Shown piece after piece: positions 1-8,233 of a stretch of 64,000 nt of DNA (position 1 is the first letter of the stretch; each line of letters begins with the position of its first letter). A program made the position numbers and the translations under genes. The notes beneath the pieces are model-generated. The model saw only the letters and a list, made by a program, of their open reading frames with translations, searched no databases and was not told the origin of the DNA. The DNA lies in assembly GCA_964350695.1 (NCBI GenBank), contig CAYGKM010000003.1, forward strand, positions 62,001 through 126,000, given 5' to 3'. This DNA is from TMED27 sp964350695 (GTDB lineage Bacteria > Pseudomonadota > Alphaproteobacteria > Micavibrionales > Micavibrionaceae).

Positions 1-1
1 A

Positions 2-448
2 TTTTTCGAAGGCTATGCCCAAGACCCCGCAAAGGAATTGGAAAAAACTTTCGGCGACATTGAAGGCTTCGACGATATTGTTTTGGTCAAGGACATTGAA
101 TTCACCTCCCATTGCGAACATCATATGGTGCCCATCAATGGCGTGGCGCATGTCGCATATTGGCCCGATGAAGCCATTGTCGGAATTTCCAAACTCGCGC
201 GCATCGTCGATATTTTTTCGAAACGCCTCGTAAGCCAAGAAAACATGACCAGCGGCATCGCGGCCTGTATCAACGACGTGCTGAAGCCCAAAGGCGTTGC
301 CGTCTATATTGATGCCGACCACCAGTGCATGTCGATCCGCGGCGTGAAAAAACGCAACTCCTCAACCGTAACCACAACCTTCACAGGAAAGTTGAAAGAC
401 GATCAAGCCGCGCAAATGCGCTTCCTGACCATGATCAGCGATAAATAA
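2..448 (+). CDS. folE: GTP cyclohydrolase I, 3' part (cut by window edge)
   Basis: Catalyses GTP to 7,8-dihydroneopterin triphosphate, the first step of tetrahydrofolate synthesis, in the cytoplasm. The frame is open from base 2, so the gene begins outside the window. The first visible residues are FFEGYAQDPAKELEK, normal FolE sequence. The zinc site is visible as SHCEHHM, with the second cysteine in HQCMSIRG. The substrate-binding stretch around GVAHVAYWP and GISKLARIVD is intact, and the C-terminus (MRFLTMISDK) has the usual family length, so the 3' end is complete. It converges on the response-regulator gene with only five bases between stop codons. Identification is secure. Confidence 0.96.
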   Translation, partial: FFEGYAQDPAKELEKTFGDIEGFDDIVLVKDIEFTSHCEHHMVPINGVAHVAYWPDEAIVGISKLARIVDIFSKRLVSQENMTSGIAACINDVLKPKGVAVYIDADHQCMSIRGVKKRNSSTVTTTFTGKLKDDQAAQMRFLTMISDK

Positions 449-453
449 AAACT

Positions 454-1401
454 TTAGTGAATCATCGTTGTGCTGCCCGGCGGCGTTTTCGCCAAAGCCA
501 TAGCCCGCACATAAGGTGAGTTTTTAACCGTATCTATCAGCCGTTCTTTCGAGAACGGCTTTTTGATGAACTTCTTCGCACCAAGCTCCGAAGCCATCGC
601 AATATTATCCTTCACGCTATCCACGCTCAGCATCACCACAAACGCATCTTTATCAACCGCGTTAATGGCCTCAAGAACCTGATGCCCGGACAAACCCGGC
701 AAATGGATATCCAAAAACACAATATCAGGCGCGTTCTCGATATACATTTCAATCGCGTCTTCACCCGTTTTTGCAGACACCATTTCATATTCTTTGCTCA
801 AAATTGAAGACGCATAATGCAAAGTAAAACGATCATCTTCCACAACCATAACCAGCGGTGCATCGCGGCGATCGCGGCGCGCAGAAATACTGCCGACCTT
901 ATGCTGATCCGCCATGGCGCGATAAGCCTCAAACCTGCGCGAACGCAACAACTTCTCATCCGCCAGTTTTTGATAATTTCTAAAAGAATTCGCCAACAGA
1001 CTTTGTTCCGATTGCCCTTTGGACAAGGTTTTTGCAAGCTTTTCAAAGGCCGCATTCGCCCGCGCCTTTTGACCGTCCTGATCCACCATAATCAAGGCCA
1101 GAATATCAAAATCTGAAAATGAATAAATAAAGCCCGTAAAGCTGTCCCCAAGCTCATTTTGTAATTGATGCATAAAAGAATCTTTTTTGCGCTGCGCGGC
1201 GTCGAGCTTCGAAATAATGCCATCGAGATCTGCCGCCATATCGGAGTGATCAATGATTTTTGACAAGGAGAAGTTTAGACCAAGCCAGCCATTGGGAGCC
1301 GCCTTTAGATCTTCTAAAGTCGTCAGAAAATGATGTTCTGCACTGCGCGTAATAAGTTCTAACACTCTCGCCCCCACGAAAATATAATTCTGTACCCTCA
1401 C
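454..1401 (-). CDS. Response regulator with unknown N-terminal domain and C-terminal receiver
   Basis: A 315-residue soluble protein. The C-terminal half is a receiver (REC) domain: acidic pocket VVEDD (187-190), phosphoacceptor D231 in FLDIHLPG, a Ser switch near 259-262, and K281 in KKPF. Residues 1-180 match no family I recognise. They are largely helical, with a charged stretch at 60-80 and a basic linker (ISARRDRRD) before the receiver. An N-terminal effector followed by a C-terminal receiver reverses the usual order. No DNA-binding motif is visible, so output may be by protein contact. No kinase gene is adjacent. It is separated from pyrC by 48 bases on the same strand and could be read through from it. 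The receiver call is firm; the role is unknown. Confidence 0.85.
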   Translation of the reverse strand: MRVQNYIFVGARVLELITRSAEHHFLTTLEDLKAAPNGWLGLNFSLSKIIDHSDMAADLDGIISKLDAAQRKKDSFMHQLQNELGDSFTGFIYSFSDFDILALIMVDQDGQKARANAAFEKLAKTLSKGQSEQSLLANSFRNYQKLADEKLLRSRRFEAYRAMADQHKVGSISARRDRRDAPLVMVVEDDRFTLHYASSILSKEYEMVSAKTGEDAIEMYIENAPDIVFLDIHLPGLSGHQVLEAINAVDKDAFVVMLSVDSVKDNIAMASELGAKKFIKKPFSKERLIDTVKNSPYVRAMALAKTPPGSTTMIH

Positions 1402-1449
1402 ATCATTATATAGATCAAAGATTAAGACCTGGTATATTTTACCTAAAAT

Positions 1450-2556
1450 TCAAGATACCTTCCAAGGGATCATGGAATGGCCAATACCAACGGGGAGCGG
1501 GGTTATAAAGCCTTCAGAGGTTTCGATTTTCTCAACATTTTGCTGCGTTTTCTCAAGCGTAAATGTGCCATTTGCAGGCTCTAAACCATAAAAACGCGGC
1601 CCGTTATGGCATAAAAACGCCTCAAATGCCGCCTGACCAGCTTCGGAAGACAAATCAACCCCCGCCTCTTCAAAGCCTTGCGCATAAAGCTGCGGGGCGA
1701 TCCCACCGGTAAAACACCCGGCTGCGCATCCGCAATCCGTGGCTTTTGTTGTATGCGCTGCGCTATCCGTCCCCGCATAAAATTTCGTATTTTCCGCATC
1801 CGTAACCGCCGCGCGCAAGGCCGCGCGATCTTCTTCAAACTTCAAAAGCGGCAAACAAAACAGATGATATTTAAGCCCTTGAATCAAATGCCCGACCGTA
1901 TAAAGCAAATGTTGAGGCGTAATAGACGCCGCCACGTTTTCGCCCGCATTCAAAACAAAATCCACAGCGCGGCGCGTTGTCACATGCTCGCACGCCACCT
2001 TTAAATCAGGGAAACGCTCAATCAATTTCGGCATACGGTTTGTATAAAACAAATCCTCGGCGCTGCTGTTTTGGTCGAAATACTTCTCCGCTGGCAGACC
2101 ATGTTCTTCGCCATGAATACAAAGCGTCACGCCGTGATCAGACAGCGCCTGAAACACGCCGTTTTCAAAATAATTCTCGAACGGATATCCAAAATCCGCG
2201 CCCGTTGTACCATGCGGCGGATAATATTTAGCGGCGCGCAGCAGCCCTGACTTCGCGCCCTCTTCAATCATCTGCGGCGTTGTATCTTTCGTCAGATACA
2301 GTGGCACAATAATATCTTGGAACGCATCTCCGCCCTCGCGCTTTATGAGGTCGATATAGCCTTGAATGCACCAATACGGCAGCGGATCATCCTTAAACAC
2401 CTTCGCCACCGGCGGCTTTGTATTGGGCATACACAAAACGCCCGCGCACCCCATATCTGCCTGAGATTTAAGAATGGGGCCGACAAGGCCGTCTTGCCGA
2501 ATATGCGTATGAAGGTCATACCATTTGGGCAGGGTCAATTTGAGTGTCATTTTCAT
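1450..2556 (-). CDS. pyrC: Dihydroorotase
   Basis: Cyclises N-carbamoyl-aspartate to dihydroorotate in de novo pyrimidine synthesis. It is 368 residues, close to the short homodimeric PyrC of enterobacteria (about 348) rather than the longer class. Metal ligands are visible: HxH at H16 and H18 (DLHTHIR), the lysine that becomes carboxylated at K110 (RAAKYYPP), H148 (CIHGEEH), H191 (CEHVTT), and the catalytic Asp D264 (AGTDSAAH). The start codon lies only 24 bases from that of the divergent methyltransferase gene, so the two promoters must overlap or lie inside the opposite coding sequence. A second Met at residue 3 is an alternative start. pyrF lies in the same window, about 8.4 kb away, and is not in this operon. 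Confidence 0.96.
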   Translation of the reverse strand: MKMTLKLTLPKWYDLHTHIRQDGLVGPILKSQADMGCAGVLCMPNTKPPVAKVFKDDPLPYWCIQGYIDLIKREGGDAFQDIIVPLYLTKDTTPQMIEEGAKSGLLRAAKYYPPHGTTGADFGYPFENYFENGVFQALSDHGVTLCIHGEEHGLPAEKYFDQNSSAEDLFYTNRMPKLIERFPDLKVACEHVTTRRAVDFVLNAGENVAASITPQHLLYTVGHLIQGLKYHLFCLPLLKFEEDRAALRAAVTDAENTKFYAGTDSAAHTTKATDCGCAAGCFTGGIAPQLYAQGFEEAGVDLSSEAGQAAFEAFLCHNGPRFYGLEPANGTFTLEKTQQNVEKIETSEGFITPLPVGIGHSMIPWKVS

Positions 2557-2580
2557 GTCTTATGAATTACCTTATTTAGC

Positions 2581-3762
2581 ATGAATTGGCAAAGCCTCTT
2601 AGACCCTGACATTCAAAAATTCATCCAAACACATGAGAATGAGGATGTCGCCGCGCTTGCGCTCAAAAAATCACCAGAGCCCGAATGGCACTACCCCGCC
2701 ATACTCGACCAAATCAAATCACGGCAAAAAGCGCGCATAAAATTCCCCCAATGGCTGGAAACGCCCGATATAATCCTGCCTGCCCCGAACATTATCGAAC
2801 AAGCCTCCTCCAGCGCCACCGCGCTGTATAAATCACGTCTGGTTGAAGGAGAAAATTTCGTGGATTTAACAGGCGGCGTAGGCGTTGATAGCTGGGCTAT
2901 GGCTCAAAATTTCAAACGCGGCATCACAATCGACATTGATAAAAACAACGCAAACCTCCTCGCCCATAACCTCAATGCACTTTGCGCCTGCGCCATATCC
3001 GTTGAAAATATCTCTGCCGAAGACTTCATCCAAACCATGGACAAAACAGATCTGTGCATCATTGACCCCGCACGCAGAAATGCCGCAGGCAAAGGCCGCT
3101 ATAAATTCGAAGATTGCGCGCCAAACCTCATCGAAATTCTAGCCTCAATATTAGATAAGAGCCGTGTCGTAATGGTGAAAACCTCTCCAATGCTCGATAT
3201 CACAGAAGGGATCAATGCCCTGAAATACGTGCAGGCCGTTCACATTCTGGAATGGCGCGGCGATTGTAAGGAGCTTATTTTTCTATTGAATAAATCTTAT
3301 GCTGAAGCGCCGATAATCACCGCCGCCTCAATCGACGATCACGGCAATCCGATAAGCACATTTTCTTTCACACAAAACGAAGAAGAAACTACAGACACAC
3401 AAATATCGCTTCCACTTATTTATCTCTATGAACCCGGCCCCGCTTTCCAAAAAAGCGGCGGATTTAAAACACTCGCAAAACGTTTTGATGTAAAAAAGCT
3501 GCACACGCACACACATTTGTATACATCCGACACCCCGCATAAAAATTTTCCCGGCAGAGTTTTTGAAATTTTAGGGCAATATCCGGCCCAAGCAGGCAAA
3601 ATTCCGCTTAAAAAAGCCAACCTTACAGTGCGCAATTTCCCGATGGGCGCGCAGGATTTAAGGAAAAAGCTGAAAATCCAAGATGGCGGTAAAGACTATC
3701 TTTTCGCCTGTACGAACGCCGATAACGATAAAATCCTATTGCATTGCAAAAAACATTTATAA
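2581..3762 (+). CDS. Class I SAM-dependent methyltransferase, THUMP-like C-terminus (PG_1098-type)
   Basis: A 393-residue protein with a Rossmann methyltransferase core. SAM motif I is VDLTGGVGVDS (94-104), followed by acidic IDID at 117-120 and the hallmark IDPARR (161-166). The C-terminal 100 residues fit the THUMP-like domain of the same family. The N-terminus (LLDPDIQKFIQTHENEDVAALALKK) resembles the conserved opening of these proteins in Bacteroidota, where I know the family to be common; it is unusual in Alphaproteobacteria. The substrate is not established; a THUMP-like domain suggests RNA. It is divergent from pyrC with a 24-base gap and stands alone. Horizontal acquisition is an inference from family distribution, not from base composition I measured. 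Confidence 0.82.
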   Translation: MNWQSLLDPDIQKFIQTHENEDVAALALKKSPEPEWHYPAILDQIKSRQKARIKFPQWLETPDIILPAPNIIEQASSSATALYKSRLVEGENFVDLTGGVGVDSWAMAQNFKRGITIDIDKNNANLLAHNLNALCACAISVENISAEDFIQTMDKTDLCIIDPARRNAAGKGRYKFEDCAPNLIEILASILDKSRVVMVKTSPMLDITEGINALKYVQAVHILEWRGDCKELIFLLNKSYAEAPIITAASIDDHGNPISTFSFTQNEEETTDTQISLPLIYLYEPGPAFQKSGGFKTLAKRFDVKKLHTHTHLYTSDTPHKNFPGRVFEILGQYPAQAGKIPLKKANLTVRNFPMGAQDLRKKLKIQDGGKDYLFACTNADNDKILLHCKKHL

Positions 3763-3911
3763 TTTACATAAAACTTTAATAAAATAAACGCGTTCTTAAG
3801 ATTCGGCGCATTATAATAATATTAGGGAAGCTGAATAAAAGGGATGCAAATCTTGAATTCTTTGTTTTCTAAGATGTACAGATTCAAAATAATAGTGAAT
3901 AATAGGAACAA

Positions 3912-6086
3912 ATGCAGCGCACATCAAAAATCAGCTTTCAAGATGAGATTTCCCTCGTGACAACTGTTTCCGATAAAAAAACCGTTAAGAAAAAGAGCAT
4001 GTTCATGTCCTCTTCCGGTCAAATCTGGAAGAGTAAACTAAGCTGGCGCATCGCCGCCGCCGTGTTCATGACCATTTTGCTGGTACAAACCCTGATTTTG
4101 AACTTCGGCACAATGCCCGCCTTCAAACAAAGGCTTCTGAACGACCTTAAAAAATCAGGTCAATGGGCGATCGCGTCCATCATAACCCCTGAAAAAAGCC
4201 TGAGAGAAGTACCGTTTTCAGAAAGCCAAATCACCCGCCTTTTTGAAATCACCCGTATTCAAGGCTTCAGCGTATATTCCTATGAAGCGGAATTTATGCG
4301 CGCCTTCGGCAACGCGCCCGCCATGACGGAAATAAGCATCGGCAATTTATCGGAAAGCACATATTCCCCCGAAGAAGGCGTGTATGAAACCATCCTCAAT
4401 CCCGGCGATTTAAAGCGTCCATACTATGTTGTGGCGCGCTTGGATGCGGCAAGCATTCAAGACCAGATCGCCGATTTCGTGCGCGAAGCCATCATCATCA
4501 TGTCGATCATGTCACTCTTCGTTACAACCGTTCTCATGATTGCACTGGGTCACTGGCTTCTTGAACCCATGCTGTTCATGCGCAACAACCTTTTAGCGGC
4601 GTTCAAAAACCCTGAAAAACCTGACATCATAAAATCTCCTTTTGATCCGAATGACGAAATCGGCGGCGCGATTGATCTGTCACAAAAACTCATTCAGCAA
4701 AATGCCGACAACCTGACGCGCATTAAGAGCGCAGCGGAAGATAAAATCCATAAACTCGCCTATTACGACACACTTACAGGCTTGCCGAACCGCACGCTCT
4801 TCATCCAGAACCTCAGCGAAAAAGCGCGGCAATCCCAAGATGGCGACGTTGAGCGCTTTGCCGTCGTTACAATCGATCTTGACCATTTCAAAGATATCAA
4901 CGATTCCATGGGCCATAATGTCGGGGATGCAATCTTGCGTGCCGTTGCTAAACGTCTGCGCTCCGCTCTACCCGAAAGCGCCATGGTTTCAAAGGCAGGC
5001 GAGGATGAATACGCGGTTCTGATGCCGCTTTCAACCGATGTAAATACCTCGCGCGATGTGGCAGAAAAAATCATTCACGTTATCCGCTCCGAGCCTTTCA
5101 AAGTCTTTAACGAGGAATTTCAGGTGCGCGCCTCTGTCGGCGTGTCCACATTCCCTGATGATGGCATCGACCCAGATCAGGTCCTTAAAAACGCGGATAT
5201 CGCCCTCAACCGCGCCAAAGAAGAAGGCCGCGACACGATTAAAGAATACTCCGAAGATTTCGACCGCGCAGTGCAGGCTCGCTTCCAAATGCTTCGCGAC
5301 CTCCGTGATGCCATGGAACACAAACAGCTCGATCTGTTCTACCAGCCGCAATTTGACCTCAGAAGCGGCAAAATTATCGGCGCAGAGGCCCTTATCCGCT
5401 GGTTTAAACCCGATAATTCTAAAGAAGGCGGCGCATATATATCACCCGGTGATTTCATCCCCGTTGCAGAACAATCGGGCCTCATTGTCCCAATCGGTGA
5501 ATGGGTGATGGAAAAAGCATGCCGCAGCGCCAAAGACTGGAAAGACAACCACGATATTGATATCCGCATTGCCGTGAACGTCTCCGCCCACCAATTCAGC
5601 CAAAGCGACATCTGCGCCTTCACACAAAAAACCATCAACGAAATCGGCATTGACCCGCGTATGCTGGAACTTGAAGTCACCGAAAGCGTGTTCATGGACG
5701 ACATCCAGCACACCATCCAGACATTGCAAAATCTTCACGCCATCGGCGTTGAACTTGCGATTGACGATTTCGGAACGGGCTATTCATCCCTTTCATATCT
5801 TCGCCAATTCCCGATTGATCGCCTGAAAATCGACCAAAGCTTCATCCGCAACGCCCTGAATGACCAAGACGATGCCTCGATCGCCCGCACAATCATCGCG
5901 CTGGGCCGCGCGCTCAACCTCAAGGTTATTGCGGAAGGCGTAGAAGCCAAAGAGCACGAAACCTTCCTGATGGCCGAAGGCTGTGACGAAGTCCAGGGCT
6001 TCCGTTACTCGCGCCCCGTCCCTGCAGAAGACTTCATCGAATTCGCCAAAAACTATAACGGCAAATTCTCAAGCTTCGACCAATAA
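3912..6086 (+). CDS. Membrane GGDEF-EAL protein, probable c-di-GMP phosphodiesterase with degenerate GGDEF
   Basis: A 724-residue inner-membrane signalling protein. Two transmembrane segments (about 46-66 and 192-214) flank a periplasmic sensor region of about 125 residues. A GGDEF domain follows (about 280-445) and an EAL domain (about 460-715). The GGDEF signature is GEDEY (363-367): the second glycine is glutamate and Phe is Tyr, so diguanylate cyclase activity is probably lost. The EAL domain keeps its catalytic set: E492 in EALIRW, NVSAHQF, ELEVTES, IDDFGTGYSSL (617-627), LKIDQSF and IAEGVE. The likely reaction is c-di-GMP to pGpG, perhaps tuned by GTP binding to the GGDEF domain. An AGGA Shine-Dalgarno precedes ATG 3912. 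It is monocistronic in appearance. Confidence 0.93.
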   Translation: MQRTSKISFQDEISLVTTVSDKKTVKKKSMFMSSSGQIWKSKLSWRIAAAVFMTILLVQTLILNFGTMPAFKQRLLNDLKKSGQWAIASIITPEKSLREVPFSESQITRLFEITRIQGFSVYSYEAEFMRAFGNAPAMTEISIGNLSESTYSPEEGVYETILNPGDLKRPYYVVARLDAASIQDQIADFVREAIIIMSIMSLFVTTVLMIALGHWLLEPMLFMRNNLLAAFKNPEKPDIIKSPFDPNDEIGGAIDLSQKLIQQNADNLTRIKSAAEDKIHKLAYYDTLTGLPNRTLFIQNLSEKARQSQDGDVERFAVVTIDLDHFKDINDSMGHNVGDAILRAVAKRLRSALPESAMVSKAGEDEYAVLMPLSTDVNTSRDVAEKIIHVIRSEPFKVFNEEFQVRASVGVSTFPDDGIDPDQVLKNADIALNRAKEEGRDTIKEYSEDFDRAVQARFQMLRDLRDAMEHKQLDLFYQPQFDLRSGKIIGAEALIRWFKPDNSKEGGAYISPGDFIPVAEQSGLIVPIGEWVMEKACRSAKDWKDNHDIDIRIAVNVSAHQFSQSDICAFTQKTINEIGIDPRMLELEVTESVFMDDIQHTIQTLQNLHAIGVELAIDDFGTGYSSLSYLRQFPIDRLKIDQSFIRNALNDQDDASIARTIIALGRALNLKVIAEGVEAKEHETFLMAEGCDEVQGFRYSRPVPAEDFIEFAKNYNGKFSSFDQ

Positions 6087-6128
6087 AGCCAATTGTTTTA
6101 AGCCCGTAAATTCCCTATACCTATCCGC

Positions 6129-7454
6129 ATGAGCGAAATGATTTCCAAAAAAGCGAACCGCCCTTTAAACGGCATCACAAAAGTGCCGGGTGATAAATCC
6201 ATCTCCCACCGCGCCTTGATGTTCGGCGCACTGACTATTGGCGAAACAATAATTAGCGGCCTTCTTGAAGGCGAAGACGTAATCGCCACCGCCGAAGCCA
6301 TGCGCGCCATGGGCGCAAAAATCGAAAAAAGTTCCGATGGCCTTTGGCGCATATATGGCGTCGGTATTGGCGGCCTCACTTCCCCTGACGGCCCCATTGA
6401 TATGGGCAATTCCGGCACATCAACCCGGCTGCTTATGGGGCTTGTCGGCGGCCACGATATGACCGCATCCTTCACAGGCGACGCCTCACTCTCAAAGCGT
6501 CCGATGAAACGCGTGATTACACCGCTTTCACAAATGGGCGCAAAATTCGACGCCACAGACGGCGATAAACTCCCCCTCACCGTAATCGGTGCAAAAGATC
6601 CACTCACAATCGAATACCGCCTGCCCGTGGCCTCCGCCCAAGTCAAATCCGCCGTGCTGCTTGGCGGCCTGAACGCGCGCGGAACAACCACCGTCATCGA
6701 AGAAACCCCCACCCGCGATCACACTGAAAACATGCTCCGCGCCTTCGGCCTTAAAGTCGATATCCAAACTCTCGAAGATGGCAGCTCTGCCATAAGCGTC
6801 GCCGGGCAACAAGAAATGCAGCCCTGCGCTATTGATGTGCCCGCCGATCCGTCTTCCGCCGCATTTCCGGTTGTCGCCGCACTGCTCAGCGAAGGCTCAG
6901 ATATCACAATTGATCGCGTCTGCGTAAACCCCACCCGCATCGGCCTGTATACAACCCTGAAAGAAATGGGCGCGGATATAGAATTCCTGCACGAACGCAT
7001 AGAGGGCGGCGAACCCGTCGCCTCCATTCGCGTGCGCGGCCACGGCCCGCTAAAAGGCATCACAGTTCCAGCCGACCGCGTGCCCTCCATGATCGACGAA
7101 TTCCCCGTCCTCGCCATGGCCTGCGCCTGCGCGCAAGGCACAACCTATATGAGCGGCCTCGAAGAACTCCGCGTCAAGGAATCCGACCGCCTCGCCATGG
7201 TCGCCCAAGGGCTTGAAGCCTGCGGCGTCTCGCTGGAAGAAGGCGAAGACACTCTGACCATTCATGGAAAAGGCAAAGCCCCAAAAGGCGATGCAAAAAT
7301 CAAAACCGCCCTCGATCACCGCATCGCTATGAGCTTTCTCGTGCTGGGCATAGCCACTGATGAACCCGTGAGCATAGATGACGGCATGCCCATCAAAACC
7401 AGCTTCCCGAACTTCGTCCAGCTTATGAATGATTTAGGATGTGATATATCATGA
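6129..7454 (+). CDS. aroA: 3-phosphoshikimate 1-carboxyvinyltransferase (EPSP synthase), class II-like
   Basis: Joins shikimate-3-phosphate and PEP to give EPSP in the shikimate pathway. It is 441 residues. The opening PGDKSISHRALMFGAL (20-35) and GLLEGEDVIATAEAMRAMGA resemble class II enzymes such as CP4 of Agrobacterium. The PEP-site loop is GNSGTSTR with Gly at residue 96; the alanine that gives CP4 its glyphosate insensitivity is absent. Catalytic Asp in VPSMIDEFPV and Glu in RVKESDRLA are present. The stop overlaps the cmk start by four bases (ATGA), so the two are translationally coupled. No clear Shine-Dalgarno precedes ATG 6129; the Met at codon 4 is an alternative start. Confidence 0.97.
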   Translation: MSEMISKKANRPLNGITKVPGDKSISHRALMFGALTIGETIISGLLEGEDVIATAEAMRAMGAKIEKSSDGLWRIYGVGIGGLTSPDGPIDMGNSGTSTRLLMGLVGGHDMTASFTGDASLSKRPMKRVITPLSQMGAKFDATDGDKLPLTVIGAKDPLTIEYRLPVASAQVKSAVLLGGLNARGTTTVIEETPTRDHTENMLRAFGLKVDIQTLEDGSSAISVAGQQEMQPCAIDVPADPSSAAFPVVAALLSEGSDITIDRVCVNPTRIGLYTTLKEMGADIEFLHERIEGGEPVASIRVRGHGPLKGITVPADRVPSMIDEFPVLAMACACAQGTTYMSGLEELRVKESDRLAMVAQGLEACGVSLEEGEDTLTIHGKGKAPKGDAKIKTALDHRIAMSFLVLGIATDEPVSIDDGMPIKTSFPNFVQLMNDLGCDIS

Positions 7455-8104
7455 CCATCATCGCAATCGACGGCCCCGCCGCCAGCGGAAAAGGCACACT
7501 CGCCCGAAGCTTAGCCAAAGAATTAAACTTCGCCTATCTCGACACAGGCGCGCTTTACCGTATGGTCGGCTATACAGTGCTGGAGCGCGGCGGCGACCCC
7601 GCCGACACCCAAGAAGCCATCGAAGCCGCCGAGTTCTTGCGCGATTACTTCTCGCCCGATTTATTGGATAACCCCGACCTTCGCAATGACGAAAGTGGCA
7701 GTGCCGCCTCAAAAGTCGCCGTCGTGCCGCAAGTCCGTAAAGCCCTGCTCGACCTGCAAAGAAACTTCGCAAAATCTCCGCCAAAGCCTTACTCAGGCGC
7801 GATTTTGGACGGGCGCGACATCGGAACAGTCATCTGCCCCGATGCTCCTGTAAAGCTTTTCATCACCGCCAGCGACGAGATCCGCGCGCAAAGACGCTTA
7901 AAAGAGTTGCATTCCCGCGGGATAGAGGCTACATATGACACCGTTTTGAAGGATATGCGCGAAAGAGACGCGCGGGATGCAAGCAGAGATGCCGCACCCA
8001 TGAAGCCCGCAGACGACGCTGTCACAATAGATAGCTCCGATCTAACGGCTGACCAAATGTTCGAAAATGCTCTTAAAATCATAAAAGAGCGCATCAGCAT
8101 TTAA
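7451..8104 (+). CDS. cmk: Cytidylate kinase
   Basis: Phosphorylates CMP and dCMP to the diphosphates. It is 217 residues, the normal length. The Walker A loop GPAASGKGT lies at residues 7-15. The CMP-binding region includes YLDTGALYRMV, the catalytic Asp-Arg motif LDGRDIGTVICPDA is complete, and the lid region RLKEL...RDARD is present. It overlaps aroA by four bases and is followed by rpsA; aroA-cmk-rpsA-ihfB is a conserved proteobacterial order. Assignment is secure. Confidence 0.97.
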   Translation: MTIIAIDGPAASGKGTLARSLAKELNFAYLDTGALYRMVGYTVLERGGDPADTQEAIEAAEFLRDYFSPDLLDNPDLRNDESGSAASKVAVVPQVRKALLDLQRNFAKSPPKPYSGAILDGRDIGTVICPDAPVKLFITASDEIRAQRRLKELHSRGIEATYDTVLKDMRERDARDASRDAAPMKPADDAVTIDSSDLTADQMFENALKIIKERISI

Positions 8105-8155
8105 CGTCTTAAAATTTCAAGTCATCCGACAAAACAATCCGGCGCAACCTTTTTT

Positions 8156-8175
8156 AAGGGCCCTTTTATAAAAGG
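8156..8175. repeat. Two overlapping palindromes in the rpsA leader
   Basis: AAGGGCCCTT (8156-8165) and CCTTTTATAAAAGG (8162-8175) are both perfect palindromes sharing four bases, between cmk and rpsA. A T-run precedes them rather than following, so they do not form a standard plus-strand terminator. They may be an operator, or an RNA fold in the rpsA leader, where autogenous control by S1 is known in enterobacteria. Function is an inference. Confidence 0.35.
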
Positions 8176-8233
8176 ATTATGGGGCAGCGTAGACGGATTA
8201 TTGAACTCTAACTTAATGAATGGAACTAAAAAC

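Noticed and set aside
6129..7454. Natural glyphosate-insensitive aroA of CP4 type
   Set aside because: Overall class II-like, but the key PEP-site residue is Gly96, not Ala.
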